This document shows, one piece after another, positions 27,416 to 37,873 of a DNA stretch of 64,000 nucleotides; positions within the stretch are counted from its first letter, which is position 1, and the number at the start of each line of letters is the position of its first letter. Where the stretch lies: positions 81,506-145,505 of the forward strand of contig NZ_MDFM01000013.1 in assembly GCF_002939985.1 (NCBI RefSeq), given 5' to 3'. The translations under genes were made by a program, and so were the position numbers. The stretch is from Xanthomonas hortorum pv. cynarae (GTDB lineage Bacteria > Pseudomonadota > Gammaproteobacteria > Xanthomonadales > Xanthomonadaceae). The notes below the pieces were generated by a model. The model saw only the letters and a list, made by a program, of their open reading frames with translations, was not told where the DNA came from and did not search any database.

Positions 27416-28203
27416 AGCGCAATCGCTCCCTGCAGATACTGCACAGCGCTGCCGCGCACGTACACATGCTGCGGCTCGACCCGGCAATCGAGTTCACCGC
27501 CGCGTGCCGATGCCTGCAGCGCCCGCAGCTGCGTCCTGCCAAGCGTTTGTGCCCACAGCGGCGCCAACGCGGCATGGATCGACCCGGTCACCGGATCCTC
27601 GCTACCGCCATTGGCCGGCCAGAAATAGCGCGAGACGAAGTCATGCCCGACACCCGGCGCGGTGACCGCCACATCGCGCGGCGCCAGCACCAACATCCGG
27701 CTCAGATCGGGCGTTACCTCACGCACCTGTCCTTCATCGGCGTAGACGGCGATGTAGGCCTGCGCGTTTGCATAGACAGCCTGTGGCGCGATCGACAACG
27801 CCTCCAACAAGGCTTGCGGCACTACCGGCACCAGCGACGGCATCTGGTTGGGGAAGCGCAGCTCGAAGGTACTCTCGGCCACCCTGGCGACCTCGATCTC
27901 ACCGACGGCAGGCGCGCGCAATCGCAACGGGAATGCAGCGCCTTGATGCATGGCAATCACCAACGCGCTGGCCAAGGTCGCATGCCCGCAGAAGCCGACT
28001 TCCTTGATCGGAGAAAACCAGCGAATGTCGAATACCCCGCTCTCGTCGCGCACGAAAAATGCGGTCTCCGACAAATTGTGTTCGCCGGCAATCGCCTGCA
28101 TCAGCGACTCCGGCAACCATTCCTGCAACGGCACAACAGCCGCAGGATTGCCCTTGAAACGCACCGAGGTGAACGCATCGACGATAAACACAGGAAGCAG
28201 CAC
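27412..28203 (-). CDS. PhzF-family isomerase/epimerase
   Basis: A 263-residue member of the PhzF family (two similar hot-dog-like halves). Key features are the N-terminal FIVDAFTSVRFKGNPAAVV, the catalytic glutamate in NLSETAFFV, the EVGFCGHATLASA motif, and GSEDPVTGSIHAALAPLW near the C-terminus. Family members isomerise or epimerise small carboxylates; the substrate here is unknown. The GTG at 28203 was chosen because it begins at the conserved first strand and has GAGGT 5 nt upstream; an in-frame start at 28251 would add a non-homologous leader. It is first in a two-gene operon with an EamA exporter, 130 bp from the divergent MocR gene. Confidence 0.87.
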   Translation of the reverse strand: MLLPVFIVDAFTSVRFKGNPAAVVPLQEWLPESLMQAIAGEHNLSETAFFVRDESGVFDIRWFSPIKEVGFCGHATLASALVIAMHQGAAFPLRLRAPAVGEIEVARVAESTFELRFPNQMPSLVPVVPQALLEALSIAPQAVYANAQAYIAVYADEGQVREVTPDLSRMLVLAPRDVAVTAPGVGHDFVSRYFWPANGGSEDPVTGSIHAALAPLWAQTLGRTQLRALQASARGGELDCRVEPQHVYVRGSAVQYLQGAIAL

Positions 28204-28333
28204 GGCCAACCTCACAAAAGAAAACAACCGCCTGGCGCACTCACCGGGCACAGCCAGTCTGCAGCGCAGTACACGACCATGACAGATTCAGATACGCTGT
28301 AAATCGACCAATACAGATAAAGGGCGCCCGCAC

Positions 28334-29743
28334 ATGCTCCTGTACGAATCGCTGGCCACCCAGCTGCGCCAGCAGATCGAAGACGGCACCCTGCGTGCCG
28401 GCGAGCGCCTGCCCTCGATTCGGCAACTGGCCGCCAATCACGGCATCAGCACGGCAACGGCAGTGCAGGCATGCCTGCAACTGGAACGCGAAGGCCGCGT
28501 GCAGGCGCGGCCGCGCTCCGGCTACTTCGTGCGCACCACCGCCTCTGCATTGCCTGTCGCTACACCCGCAATGCGTCGGCGCAAACCCGGCATGGTCGAC
28601 AACCCTGCCTTGCAGCGCGTGCTCGACACCCTGGCGCGTACCGACCTGCTGCCGTTGCACACCGCCACTCCCGCGCCGGCGTTGTTGCCGGCTGCGCACT
28701 TGGCCGCCGCCCTGTCGCGTCAGTTGCGGCGCCAACGCACCGCCGCACTGGACTACGCACCGCCACAAGGCCACGCCGTACTGCGCCGGCAGATCGCACA
28801 GCGCTACGCACACTGCGCAACCACCGTAGCCGCAGAAGAAGTGGTGATCACCGCCGGTGCGATGGAAGCGATCAGCCTGGCACTGCGCACCCTCACCGCA
28901 CCGGGCGATGTCGTGCTGGTGGAAACACCCACCTACCACGGCATCCTGCAGGCGGTGGCCACATTACGACTCAAGGTGCTGGAAGTCCCCAACCGCGCCG
29001 GCCATGGCATCGATGTCGCGCGCCTGGACGCGCTGCTGCAACGCACGCCGGTGCGCGCAGCAGTGCTGGTGCCCAACTTCAACAATCCCAACGGCAGCCT
29101 CACCCCCGACAGTGCCAAGCGCGCACTGCTCGATAGCTGCGCACGCCACGGCACCGTGGTGATCGAAGACGATATCTACGGCGAACTGGATTGGTCGGGC
29201 CAGCGCCCACGCCCGCTACGCCACTTCGACACGCATGCCAATGTGATCACCTGCGGCTCGTTCTCCAAGGTACTGTCGCCCGGCATGCGCGTGGGGTGGT
29301 TGCTAGGCGGCGACTGGACCGACGCCTTGGTGCGCGCCAAATACTTTTCCACCGTCGGCAGCGCCAGCCTGCCGCAACTGGCGCTGGCCGATTATCTGGC
29401 GCAACACGATCTGGAACGGCATCTGCGCAAGCTACGCCGCACCCTGGCCGACAACGGCCAACGCCTGCGCGATGCGATCGTGCGGCATTGGCCTGAGGGC
29501 ACGCGGGTGGGCGACCCGGCCGGCGGACTCTCGCTGTGGCTGCAATTGCCCGATGGCGGCAGCGGCCAGGCATTGTTCGAAGCCGCATTGGCCGAAGGTA
29601 TCGGCACCTCGCCGGGCCATCTGTACTCCAGCCGTGGCGACTACGCCGATCATCTACGTCTCACCTGCGGCCAGCCGTGGAGCGAGATGCTGGAACGCGG
29701 AATGCGGCGATTGGGCAGGCTTGCGGCGCAGGTGGCGCGTTAG
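28334..29743 (+). CDS. MocR-type transcriptional regulator (GntR winged helix fused to aminotransferase domain)
   Basis: A 469-residue fusion. Residues 1-68 are a GntR winged helix-turn-helix (LATQLRQQIEDGTLRAGERL, then GISTATAVQACLQLEREGRV). About 90-469 is a fold-type I aminotransferase domain with the PLP lysine Lys312 in CGSFSKVLSPGMRVGW. MocR proteins use PLP or an amino-acid ligand to activate or repress a neighbouring operon. Here that is almost certainly the divergent phzF-eamA pair, 130 bp away. The intergenic region holds CAGATA at 28289 and again at 28314 in direct orientation, a candidate pair of half-sites. Confidence 0.88.
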   Translation: MLLYESLATQLRQQIEDGTLRAGERLPSIRQLAANHGISTATAVQACLQLEREGRVQARPRSGYFVRTTASALPVATPAMRRRKPGMVDNPALQRVLDTLARTDLLPLHTATPAPALLPAAHLAAALSRQLRRQRTAALDYAPPQGHAVLRRQIAQRYAHCATTVAAEEVVITAGAMEAISLALRTLTAPGDVVLVETPTYHGILQAVATLRLKVLEVPNRAGHGIDVARLDALLQRTPVRAAVLVPNFNNPNGSLTPDSAKRALLDSCARHGTVVIEDDIYGELDWSGQRPRPLRHFDTHANVITCGSFSKVLSPGMRVGWLLGGDWTDALVRAKYFSTVGSASLPQLALADYLAQHDLERHLRKLRRTLADNGQRLRDAIVRHWPEGTRVGDPAGGLSLWLQLPDGGSGQALFEAALAEGIGTSPGHLYSSRGDYADHLRLTCGQPWSEMLERGMRRLGRLAAQVAR

Positions 29744-29865
29744 CTTCGTCGTTGACATCAACTTTTGAATTGGCGTTGACGTCAGCTGTTGCTGTTGCTG
29801 TTGAACAAAAACAACGATGTCGCCGGCATCTACTCGACGCGGACTTTCAGATACGCAATGGCGAG

Positions 29866-29995
29866 CCCCTCTCCCCACGGGAGAGGGGTTGGGGTGAGGG
29901 TACGGGGCGAAGCCGTCGTCACTTTCAAACTGCACGAGGCTTCGCCCGTACCCTCATCCGCCCCTGCGGGGCACCTTCTCCCGAGGGGAGAAGGG
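29866..29995. repeat. Long imperfect inverted repeat (about 49-bp arms)
   Basis: The left arm (29866-29914: CCCCTCTCCCCACGGGAGAG to ACGGGGCGAAGCC) is roughly the reverse complement of the right arm (29938-29995: GGCTTCGCCCGTACCCTCAT to CTCCCGAGGGGAGAAGGG). Each arm ends in its own small hairpin. It is in the convergent gap between the MocR and fghA genes and may act as a bidirectional terminator. Confidence 0.75.
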
Positions 29996-30102
29996 AAATC
30001 AGCTCGGCGCTTTATTCATGCCACCGGTCCAGGCAACACGGCAACGCAAGCAATGCAACGCACGCAACTGCGCGAGCTCTACTGCCGCGCACACGCCACA
30101 AA

Positions 30103-30201
30103 GTTAACAAACGCAACAAAGGCAACAAAGGCAACAAAGGCAACAAAGTTAACAAACGCAACAAAGGCAACAAAGGCAACAAAGGCAACAAAGGCAACAA
30201 A
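30103..30201 (+). repeat. Eleven 9-bp tandem repeats (nnnAACAAA)
   Basis: Eleven exact-length units end in AACAAA. The first three bases run GTT, CGC, GGC x3, GTT, CGC, GGC x4, so the array is also two copies of a 45-bp higher-order unit plus one extra unit. It is in the gap between the MocR and fghA genes, ending 35 bp from the fghA stop. Confidence 0.92.
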
Positions 30202-30236
30202 CGATCGACTATTTCCACAATCAAGCAATCAAGCAA

Positions 30237-31067
30237 TCACGAACGCAACGCCGCAGCATGATGCGCAATATGCTCGCCGATAAAACTCGAAATAAAGTAA
30301 TAGCTATGGTCGTAACCAGGCTGCAGACGCACCGTCACCGGATAACCCGCAGCCTTTGCAGCTTCTTCAAATAGCGCAGTTTTTAGCTGATTCTCAAGAA
30401 ATTCATCTGCACCGCCCTGATCGATCAACAGCGGCAAGCGCTCCTGTACCTGCGCGATCAACGCAGTCGCGTCATACGCTTTCCACGCATCACGGTCCGG
30501 CCCCAGGTACTGGCCAAACGCCTTCTCGCCCCACGGCACCTGGCTCGGCGCGACGATCGGTGAAAATGCAGACACGCTGCGATAGCGGCCCGGATTCTTC
30601 AATGCGATGGTCAAGGCGCCGTGCCCGCCCATCGAGTGGCCGCTGATCGCGCGCGCGCCGGTGGTGGCGAAGGTCGCTTCGATCAACGCCGGCAATTCGT
30701 TCACCACATAGTCGTACATGCGGTAGTGCGCCGCCCACGGCTGCTGCGTGGCATCGACGTAGAAACCGGCGCCCTTGCCGATGTCGTAGCCGTCCGCGTC
30801 GGCCACCTCGTCGCCGCGCGGGCTTGTGTCGGGCGCAACCAGGATCACGCCATGCTCGGCGGCATAACGTTGCGCGCCGGCCTTGCTGATGAAATTCTGT
30901 TCGGTGCAGGTCAGGCCGCTGAGCCAGTACAGCACCGGCAGCGGGCCATCGGCGGCCTGCGGTGGCAGATACACGCCCACCTGCATGCTGCAGTTCAAGC
31001 TCTGCGACTGGTGCCGGTAGACATCTTGCCAACCGCCGAAGCAGGCACGGTGTTCGATACGTTCCAT
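30237..31067 (-). CDS. fghA: S-formylglutathione hydrolase
   Basis: A 276-residue esterase-D-type alpha/beta hydrolase that hydrolyses S-formylglutathione to formate and glutathione, the last step of glutathione-dependent formaldehyde oxidation in the cytoplasm. The nucleophile Ser145 is in GHSMGGHG, with Asp221 in QGGADEF and His254 in YDHSYYF completing the triad. LYWLSGLTCTEQNFISKAG, containing the conserved redox-sensitive cysteine, and the DTSPRG loop are diagnostic. It is fourth in the operon frmR-adhC-gfa-fghA, 58 bp after gfa. The ATG at 31067 has no strong ribosome-binding site but starts the homologous region. Confidence 0.93.
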   Translation of the reverse strand: MERIEHRACFGGWQDVYRHQSQSLNCSMQVGVYLPPQAADGPLPVLYWLSGLTCTEQNFISKAGAQRYAAEHGVILVAPDTSPRGDEVADADGYDIGKGAGFYVDATQQPWAAHYRMYDYVVNELPALIEATFATTGARAISGHSMGGHGALTIALKNPGRYRSVSAFSPIVAPSQVPWGEKAFGQYLGPDRDAWKAYDATALIAQVQERLPLLIDQGGADEFLENQLKTALFEEAAKAAGYPVTVRLQPGYDHSYYFISSFIGEHIAHHAAALRS

Positions 31068-31125
31068 GAGATTCCTTCGATAAAAACCTGCGGCCGACAT
31101 GGCTGCCGGCCGCGGGGTTGGGCGG

Positions 31126-31704
31126 TCAGTGCAGCAGGCCCTTATGGCGTGCCACATTGGCCGCCAATGCATCCATCAATCCCGGCGACAGGCAGTCGTA
31201 CGGGGTCAAGCCGAGCTCGTTGAGGCGCGCGCGTACGCCGTCCATGTCATCCGGCGGCGTGCCGGTTTCGATGATGGAGGACACGAACGCCGCAAAGCCC
31301 GGCGGTGACCAGCCCGACTGCTGCGACAACTCGGTATGGATGAAGTCCAGACCATAAAACGCATGGTCCTTGTTCTCGATGCGGCCAATCATATGCACGC
31401 CGCAACCGGTACAGGCGTGGCGCTGGATCGCCGCGCTTTCGTCGACGATCTTGAGCTTCTCCGCATGCGCGGTGACCGTGACCTTGTCGCGCGGCACCAC
31501 TGCAATCACCGAAAAGGTCGCGCCCTCCGGCTTCCAGCATTTACTGCAACCGCAGGCGTGGTTATGCGCGGTCTGCGCACCCACGTCCACGGTCACCTTG
31601 TCGCTGGCGCAATGACATTCAAGGGTTCCCCCCTGAAAGCTTTCTGCACCTCCACGCGCAACACCACTGTCTACCGAAGGATGAATCGAGACGCTGGTCA
31701 TCAT
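31126..31704 (-). CDS. gfa: S-(hydroxymethyl)glutathione synthase (glutathione-dependent formaldehyde-activating enzyme)
   Basis: A 192-residue Gfa/CENP-V-fold zinc protein thought to accelerate or capture the glutathione-formaldehyde adduct. The zinc ligands are recognisable: [13 protein letters not shown], then [15 protein letters not shown], then [21 protein letters not shown] and the C-terminal [13 protein letters not shown] match the family, as does the length. GGAGG lies close upstream of the tandem ATGs; 31704 was chosen, 31701 is equivalent. It is third in the formaldehyde operon between adhC and fghA. Confidence 0.9.
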   Translation of the reverse strand: MMTSVSIHPSVDSGVARGGAESFQGGTLECHCASDKVTVDVGAQTAHNHACGCSKCWKPEGATFSVIAVVPRDKVTVTAHAEKLKIVDESAAIQRHACTGCGVHMIGRIENKDHAFYGLDFIHTELSQQSGWSPPGFAAFVSSIIETGTPPDDMDGVRARLNELGLTPYDCLSPGLMDALAANVARHKGLLH

Positions 31705-31769
31705 GCCCCTCCCGGAGTATCGGGTACCACGTGCGCGGAAGCGGCCGCGCGCCGATCCTGGCCGTACGG

Positions 31770-32942
<1,173 letters not shown>

Positions 32943-33218
32943 TCATTTGAGGTAGGACCGGACCAGGCCGAGCAATTCCTGCACCCGCTCGGCGCGTTGC
33001 GCATCGGACGTTGCGGCATGTCCGAAATCTTCCCGGATATGTGCTTCAAGCACCTGCGACATCAGCCCATTCACGGCCCCCCGGATCGCGGCGATCTGCT
33101 GCAAGACAGGCGCGCAGTCTGCGCCTGCCTGCAGCGCCCGCTCAAGTGCATCGCACTGTCCACGCAAGCGGCGCACGCGTGCTAGCGCCCGCTTTTTCTC
33201 TTGCGGCGAATGCGGCAT
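32943..33218 (-). CDS. frmR: Formaldehyde-responsive repressor FrmR (CsoR/RcnR family)
   Basis: A 91-residue all-helical repressor. It begins MPHSPQEKKRALARVRRLRG and has Pro2, Cys35 (AGADCAPVLQQ) and His60 (LEAHIRED), the residue set by which E. coli FrmR is crosslinked by formaldehyde and released from DNA. The extra metal ligands of CsoR and RcnR proteins are not all present. As first gene of the operon it should repress itself and the three enzymes. A candidate operator overlapping the -10 lies 17 bp upstream of its ATG. Confidence 0.92.
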   Translation of the reverse strand: MPHSPQEKKRALARVRRLRGQCDALERALQAGADCAPVLQQIAAIRGAVNGLMSQVLEAHIREDFGHAATSDAQRAERVQELLGLVRSYLK

Positions 33219-33234
33219 GACGGCTCCGATCCAG

Positions 33235-33251
33235 ATACTGGGGGGCAGTAT
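33235..33251 (-). promoter_or_regulatory. Putative FrmR operator over the -10 of the formaldehyde operon
   Basis: A perfect inverted repeat ATACTG-N5-CAGTAT with an all-G (all-C on the coding strand) centre, the A/T-flanked G-tract style of CsoR/RcnR/FrmR operators. On the coding strand TATACT (33252-33247) is a good -10 inside it, so bound repressor would block transcription. Confidence 0.7.
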
Positions 33252-33496
33252 ATGGATTCGGACGAAAAAAGCCATGGGCATCGGGGGCGTTGTGTCGAAG
33301 ATGCCGGCTGGCAACTTGATGTTCGATCAACGCAGATGCGCGCGAGAATGCCGCCAACAGGGACTGTGGCGCGGCCTGTGCACAGACACGCACAGATCAA
33401 AATTTTCTGCCCTGCGCAGGAAATCCGCAACCGCAATCAGCAAAGTGGCCGCAGTGCAGCATGACGGTGGCTGATGTGCACGGGCAGCATCCAGCG

Positions 33497-36400
33497 TCAT
33501 CCCTCATCTCCCTCCAGGCGCATGCTTTCCGACACCGGCAGCTCGATGGTGCAGCGCACCCCATCCGGGCCAAGCTCATAAGTGGTTTCGGCCTGCAGTT
33601 GATACGGCAGCGCGCGCTCGATCAGCTCGCGGCCGTACCCGGAGCCTTGTGGCGCTTCGCCGGGCGTTGGCATGGTCACGCCGGTTTCGCTCCATTCGAT
33701 CCGCAGCCGCGTGCCGTTACCGGTGCGCAGCAGGCGCCAACGCACCTGCAACTGGCCGCCGGGTTGGGCGAGCGCGCCGTACTTGTTCGCATTGGTCGCC
33801 AGCTCATGCAGCGCCAGCGCAAACGTCTGCACGGTGCTGGAGCGCAGACGCACGCCACTGGGGCCATCCAGCACCACCTGCTCACCCTGGCCTTGCGCAT
33901 CGATTGCGCCCATCGCCGAGAGTTCGACATGGATCAACTCATCGAACAGGATGCGATCGCCGTCGTTCAGGCGCGAGAGCAATCCCTGCACGCGCGCCAG
34001 CGCGTCCAGCCGGTCGTTGTAGATCAGCGCCAGCTCGGCGATGGTCTTGCTGCTGCGCTGGGTGCGATTGAAGACCACACGCACCACGCCCATCAGGTTG
34101 CGCGTGCGGTGCTGCAGTTCGGCCAGCAACACCTGCTGGCGATCTTCCCACTCCCGGCGCCGGGTGACGTCCTGGCCGATCTTGAGATACCCCAGCGGCT
34201 CGACACCGCCATCGCGCAGCGGCCGGGTCGCCCCTTCGATGAAGACGCGGCGGCCGTCCTTGCATTGATGCCAGCGGACATTGGGGGCAAAGCCGGTGTG
34301 GTGCGCCTGTTCGATCTCGCGCTGCGGCACCCCGGCCAGGCGATCTTCTGCAACGAAGGTCATGGCGATGTGTTGCCCCACCGCTTCTTCGGCGGTCCAG
34401 CCGAACACCGCTTCGGCACCAGGGGGCCAGGTCTGGATGTAGCCACTGGTGTCGGTGGTAAAGATCGCGTAATCCAGCGCGTTTTCAAGAATCACGCGAT
34501 AACGCTCTTCGCTTTCGATCAGCGCGCCCTGTGCGCGTGCGCGCTCCAATGCCGCCCAGGTGCGCTCTGCGGTTTCCTCGGCCAGCCGGATCTCGGCGGC
34601 CGTCCAATCGCGCGCAGTGCGCTGATTGACCACGAAGCTGGCAACCAGCTGGCCGCTCTTGATCAGCGGCACCACGATCAGCGCACCGATGGCATTGCCC
34701 AGATAGGCCGCGCGCTGATCGTCGGGCAATGCCGCATCGATGGCAGTGTCGCGCACCACCCATGTCTGCGCGTCGGTCAGCAATGGCATCGGCCAATCGC
34801 TCAGTGCGAAGCGCCGCGCATGACTGGTTTCGCCGGGTTGATGCCAATCGCGTTCCACCACGTACTGCTGCGCTTTGCGATCCACTTCAACGTAGTACGC
34901 GCGGCCGGCATGCAAATGCTCGCCCAGCACGCACGCGGCGTTGCCCTGGATCGCGGCCGGGTCGCTCAGCGGCCGCAGCGCATCGGACAGCTTCAACAAG
35001 AAGGCATTGCGATCCTGCACCTCGCGCAATGCCGCTTCGGCCAGCTTGCGGTCGGTGATGTCGAGCACGAATTCGAAACCGGTTCCATCCGGCAGCCGCT
35101 TGGCGGCGAACAACGCCCAGCGAAGCGAGCCGTCCTTGCGCAGATATTCGCGCTCATACGGCGTGGTGCTGCCGTTGGCTTTCAACTCCTGAAAGGCCTG
35201 CGCGGTCAAACCACGCGAGGTTGCCGGGGTCAGGTTCTGCCAGGTGAGCGCGCCTGCTTCCACATCCGCACGGCTATAGCCACTCATCTTCAGGAACGCA
35301 TCGTTGGCGTCGGTAAGCCGGCCATCCATATCGAAATATGTCGCGCCTACGGTTTCGATCGTCAGTGCGGTGCGGAAGCGCTCTTCACTGGCACGCAGCT
35401 GCTCCTGCGCACGTTTCTTGTCGGAGATATCGCGAAAATACACCGACATGCCGCCATCACCGGTGGGATACAGACTGATGTCGACCCAATGCCCCAGCAC
35501 CGGTGAGGCGACATCCAGGCGAACCATCTGCCGGGTTTGTGCGGCCTGCAAATGCGCGGTATGCGTTGCAGAGCCGATCAAATCGGCAAACTCGTCCCAG
35601 ATCACCTTGCCCAGCAATTGCGCACGCCAGCGTGCCCACAGCGCCTCGGCCTTGCGATTGATATAGGTAAAGCGCCACTGCGCATCGACGCCATAGAACG
35701 CATCGGAAATGCTTTCCAGAATGTCGCGGTTACGCTCTGCAAGCACGCCCAGTTCGGCCTGCACTTGCCGCTGCCCGGTCACGTCCTGCACCACGGTCAA
35801 TCCACCGGTCACCTTGCTGCCATCGCGTAACGCAACGGCGGTGACACGTAGCCAACGTTCGGTAGTGCCATCGAGATGGCGGAAATCCACCGGCGCTGTG
35901 GTGTCTTCGCCGCGCAACGCACGCGCGCCGGGAAACTGCTGCGGTGGCACCGGGTTGCCTTGCTGGTCGACACCCTTCCACTCCTCTCCATGCACGCTAT
36001 CGCGCGAGGGAATGCGATCGGTCAATTGCTCGCTCAGCTGCGGGTTCTTGTAGGTGAAACGGCCTTGCGTATCGAACAGACCGACGCCGATCGGAATCTG
36101 ATCGAGCACCAGCGCCAGCCGCGCCTCGCTGTCGCGCAGGCGTTGTTCGGCCTGCTTGCGTGCGGTGATGTCGGCGGCGGTGCCGAACCATTCGGTGATG
36201 TTTCCATCCGCACCTAGTGCCGGCACGCCCTTGGTGGCGATCCAGGCCAGGCTGCCGTCCGCACGTCGCACCCGATGCTCAAAAATGATCGGTGTCTTTG
36301 CATGGATGCCGGCATCGATCTTTTGCCGCACCATTGCCCGATCGTCATCGGGAATGTAATCCATCAGCCAGGCGCGATTGGGATTGACCGTATCGGCCAG

Positions 36401-37093
36401 AAAGCCTTTACCGGTCGATGTGCGCATCTCGCCCCAATCCGAGCTCATCCGGTAATGCACTTCGGAACTTACCAGCGACAACGCAGCCAGCCGCGACTCG
36501 CTGGTCCGCAATGCCGCCTGAGCACGATTGCGTTCGACATAGTCGGCGGCGGTCCACGCAAGCAGTTCGAGCAACCTGAGTTCATGCCCCGCCGGGCGGT
36601 ACGGCATGGTGAATTGCGTACTGAGCAAGCCGAGCAACACGCCGGCACGATTGAACAGCGGAGTGAACTGCGCAGCACGAATCCCACTGCACAGCGCGGC
36701 CTCGTAATCCGGCGTGCACTTGAGTGGGGTGAACGTTTCGATGTCTTCGATCACCAGCTGCCGGCGCTCGCGGCGCACGGTATCGCAGGTCGCCTGAAAA
36801 CCGTCCTTCAAGAACTGCTGCACGAACGGGCTACGCTCGTCATGCCCGCGATAGACGCGCAGTTCCATGTCGTTGCTGTGCTCGTCGACCAGTTGCACGC
36901 AACCGCACTCGGTGCGCGCGAACGTGCAGGCAAGCGCGGTGATGTCCTGCAGCGCTACACGCATGTCGCTCTGCGCTGCAAGGCTGACCTGTAGCGCGTG
37001 CAACTTGCGCATGCCGGCCAGCTCTTCCTGCATGCTTGCAGCGCTTTCGACACGTTCCACGTTGTCGATCTGCTCGCCAGGCGCACGTTTCAT
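33497..37093 (-). CDS. Multi-PAS/GAF HWE-family sensor histidine kinase
   Basis: A 1198-residue soluble kinase without membrane segments. An N-terminal GAF domain (about 25-185) is followed by a series of PAS/PAC modules: about 200-320 with EWFGTAADITARKQAE, 325-445 ending VVQDVTGQRQ, 450-570, 575-700 ending FVLDITDRKLAE. A second GAF follows (about 715-855), then a last PAS (865-985). The HWE kinase core has the phospho-accepting His995 in LLAELQHRTRNLMGVV, HELATNANKYGAL (N box, about 1096-1108) and WRLLRTGNGTRLRIEWSE. No receiver domain or adjacent response regulator is present, so its partner is elsewhere. Signals could include light, redox or small ligands; no chromophore cysteine was identified. 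ATG 37093 has GGGAGA 11 nt upstream. Confidence 0.85.
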   Translation of the reverse strand: MKRAPGEQIDNVERVESAASMQEELAGMRKLHALQVSLAAQSDMRVALQDITALACTFARTECGCVQLVDEHSNDMELRVYRGHDERSPFVQQFLKDGFQATCDTVRRERRQLVIEDIETFTPLKCTPDYEAALCSGIRAAQFTPLFNRAGVLLGLLSTQFTMPYRPAGHELRLLELLAWTAADYVERNRAQAALRTSESRLAALSLVSSEVHYRMSSDWGEMRTSTGKGFLADTVNPNRAWLMDYIPDDDRAMVRQKIDAGIHAKTPIIFEHRVRRADGSLAWIATKGVPALGADGNITEWFGTAADITARKQAEQRLRDSEARLALVLDQIPIGVGLFDTQGRFTYKNPQLSEQLTDRIPSRDSVHGEEWKGVDQQGNPVPPQQFPGARALRGEDTTAPVDFRHLDGTTERWLRVTAVALRDGSKVTGGLTVVQDVTGQRQVQAELGVLAERNRDILESISDAFYGVDAQWRFTYINRKAEALWARWRAQLLGKVIWDEFADLIGSATHTAHLQAAQTRQMVRLDVASPVLGHWVDISLYPTGDGGMSVYFRDISDKKRAQEQLRASEERFRTALTIETVGATYFDMDGRLTDANDAFLKMSGYSRADVEAGALTWQNLTPATSRGLTAQAFQELKANGSTTPYEREYLRKDGSLRWALFAAKRLPDGTGFEFVLDITDRKLAEAALREVQDRNAFLLKLSDALRPLSDPAAIQGNAACVLGEHLHAGRAYYVEVDRKAQQYVVERDWHQPGETSHARRFALSDWPMPLLTDAQTWVVRDTAIDAALPDDQRAAYLGNAIGALIVVPLIKSGQLVASFVVNQRTARDWTAAEIRLAEETAERTWAALERARAQGALIESEERYRVILENALDYAIFTTDTSGYIQTWPPGAEAVFGWTAEEAVGQHIAMTFVAEDRLAGVPQREIEQAHHTGFAPNVRWHQCKDGRRVFIEGATRPLRDGGVEPLGYLKIGQDVTRRREWEDRQQVLLAELQHRTRNLMGVVRVVFNRTQRSSKTIAELALIYNDRLDALARVQGLLSRLNDGDRILFDELIHVELSAMGAIDAQGQGEQVVLDGPSGVRLRSSTVQTFALALHELATNANKYGALAQPGGQLQVRWRLLRTGNGTRLRIEWSETGVTMPTPGEAPQGSGYGRELIERALPYQLQAETTYELGPDGVRCTIELPVSESMRLEGDEG

Positions 37094-37353
37094 CGTGACT
37101 GGTTTCTCCCTGCGCGCATTATCCGATCTCTCGCCAAGGGTGAAGCGACACAATGCGTAATCGCGAGCGAAGAGGCTGTAGTAGCGTGCTCGACATCTGC
37201 CGTGCTGGTGCACGCGCAAGCCTGCGTCTTTGGATGCGCAGCCGACGCGACCGCAAGGTGGTGGTCACTACTTGCAGCGTCATCTGGCGAAACACCGGCC
37301 CTTCTGCTGTACGGCAACATCCGCTTGCGGCAAGTTACCTGCGCGCATCGGTC

Positions 37354-37662
37354 TCAGCCGTGACGCGGCGGCGGCTCGAATCCCTCCGCCTCCAGGCATA
37401 GCAGCAACGATGACGGCAGCGGCCCAGGCGGTGGCGCATCCGGCACCGGCAACGCGACGTCTTGCGCCGTAGCGCAGGCCTGCAGCGCTGCATCGAATTC
37501 GGGATCGTGCGGCGGCGGTGGGCCATGATGGCCGCGCTCAGGCGGCGGCGGTGACAGCGGCGGCGCGCCACCTGGAGCGCCGCAGAGGCTGGCGCAGCCG
37601 CCCAGGCTCAGTACGGCAAGCAGCGCAGCGGTGACGGCAAAGCCGGGGCGTGTTTGGACCAT
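37354..37662 (-). CDS. Small proline-rich lipoprotein, hypothetical
   Basis: A 102-residue protein with a lipoprotein signal: basic start MVQTRPG, hydrophobic stretch, lipobox SLGGC (Cys23). The mature part is rich in proline, glycine and histidine (GGAPPLSPPPPERGHHGPPP) and has four cysteines after the lipid anchor. AGGGAGA stands upstream of the ATG at 37662, supporting the start. I do not recognise a family. It would be anchored in the outer membrane or on the periplasmic side of the inner membrane. The neighbours on either side do not suggest a role. Confidence 0.6.
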   Translation of the reverse strand: MVQTRPGFAVTAALLAVLSLGGCASLCGAPGGAPPLSPPPPERGHHGPPPPHDPEFDAALQACATAQDVALPVPDAPPPGPLPSSLLLCLEAEGFEPPPRHG

Positions 37663-37873
37663 CGTCGATCTCCCTGGATGGATGCACACGTGTGCGTCGT
37701 GCATGCACGTGGCAGGGGCGGGCGACGCCCGCGCTTTCGTCCAGCAAAGCCTTGCATGTGCGTGTGCCGCGCATGTGTCGCGCGCGTGTCGCCATCCGCC
37801 AAGCGCAGGCGTGCGACGGCATGCGCTGATCGCGCCGCTACCCCTGCTGCACAAACGCGCAAGCGCTAACGCG

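Noticed and set aside
30103..30201. Short regular repeats that could suggest a CRISPR array
   Set aside because: Units are 9 bp and contiguous with no spacers, and no cas gene is nearby.
33461..35506. Very long open frame on the plus strand opposite the HWE kinase (about 680 codons)
   Set aside because: It is exactly antisense to a convincing multi-domain gene; the translation is His/Gln/Arg-rich with no recognisable domain, a side effect of GC-rich codon use.
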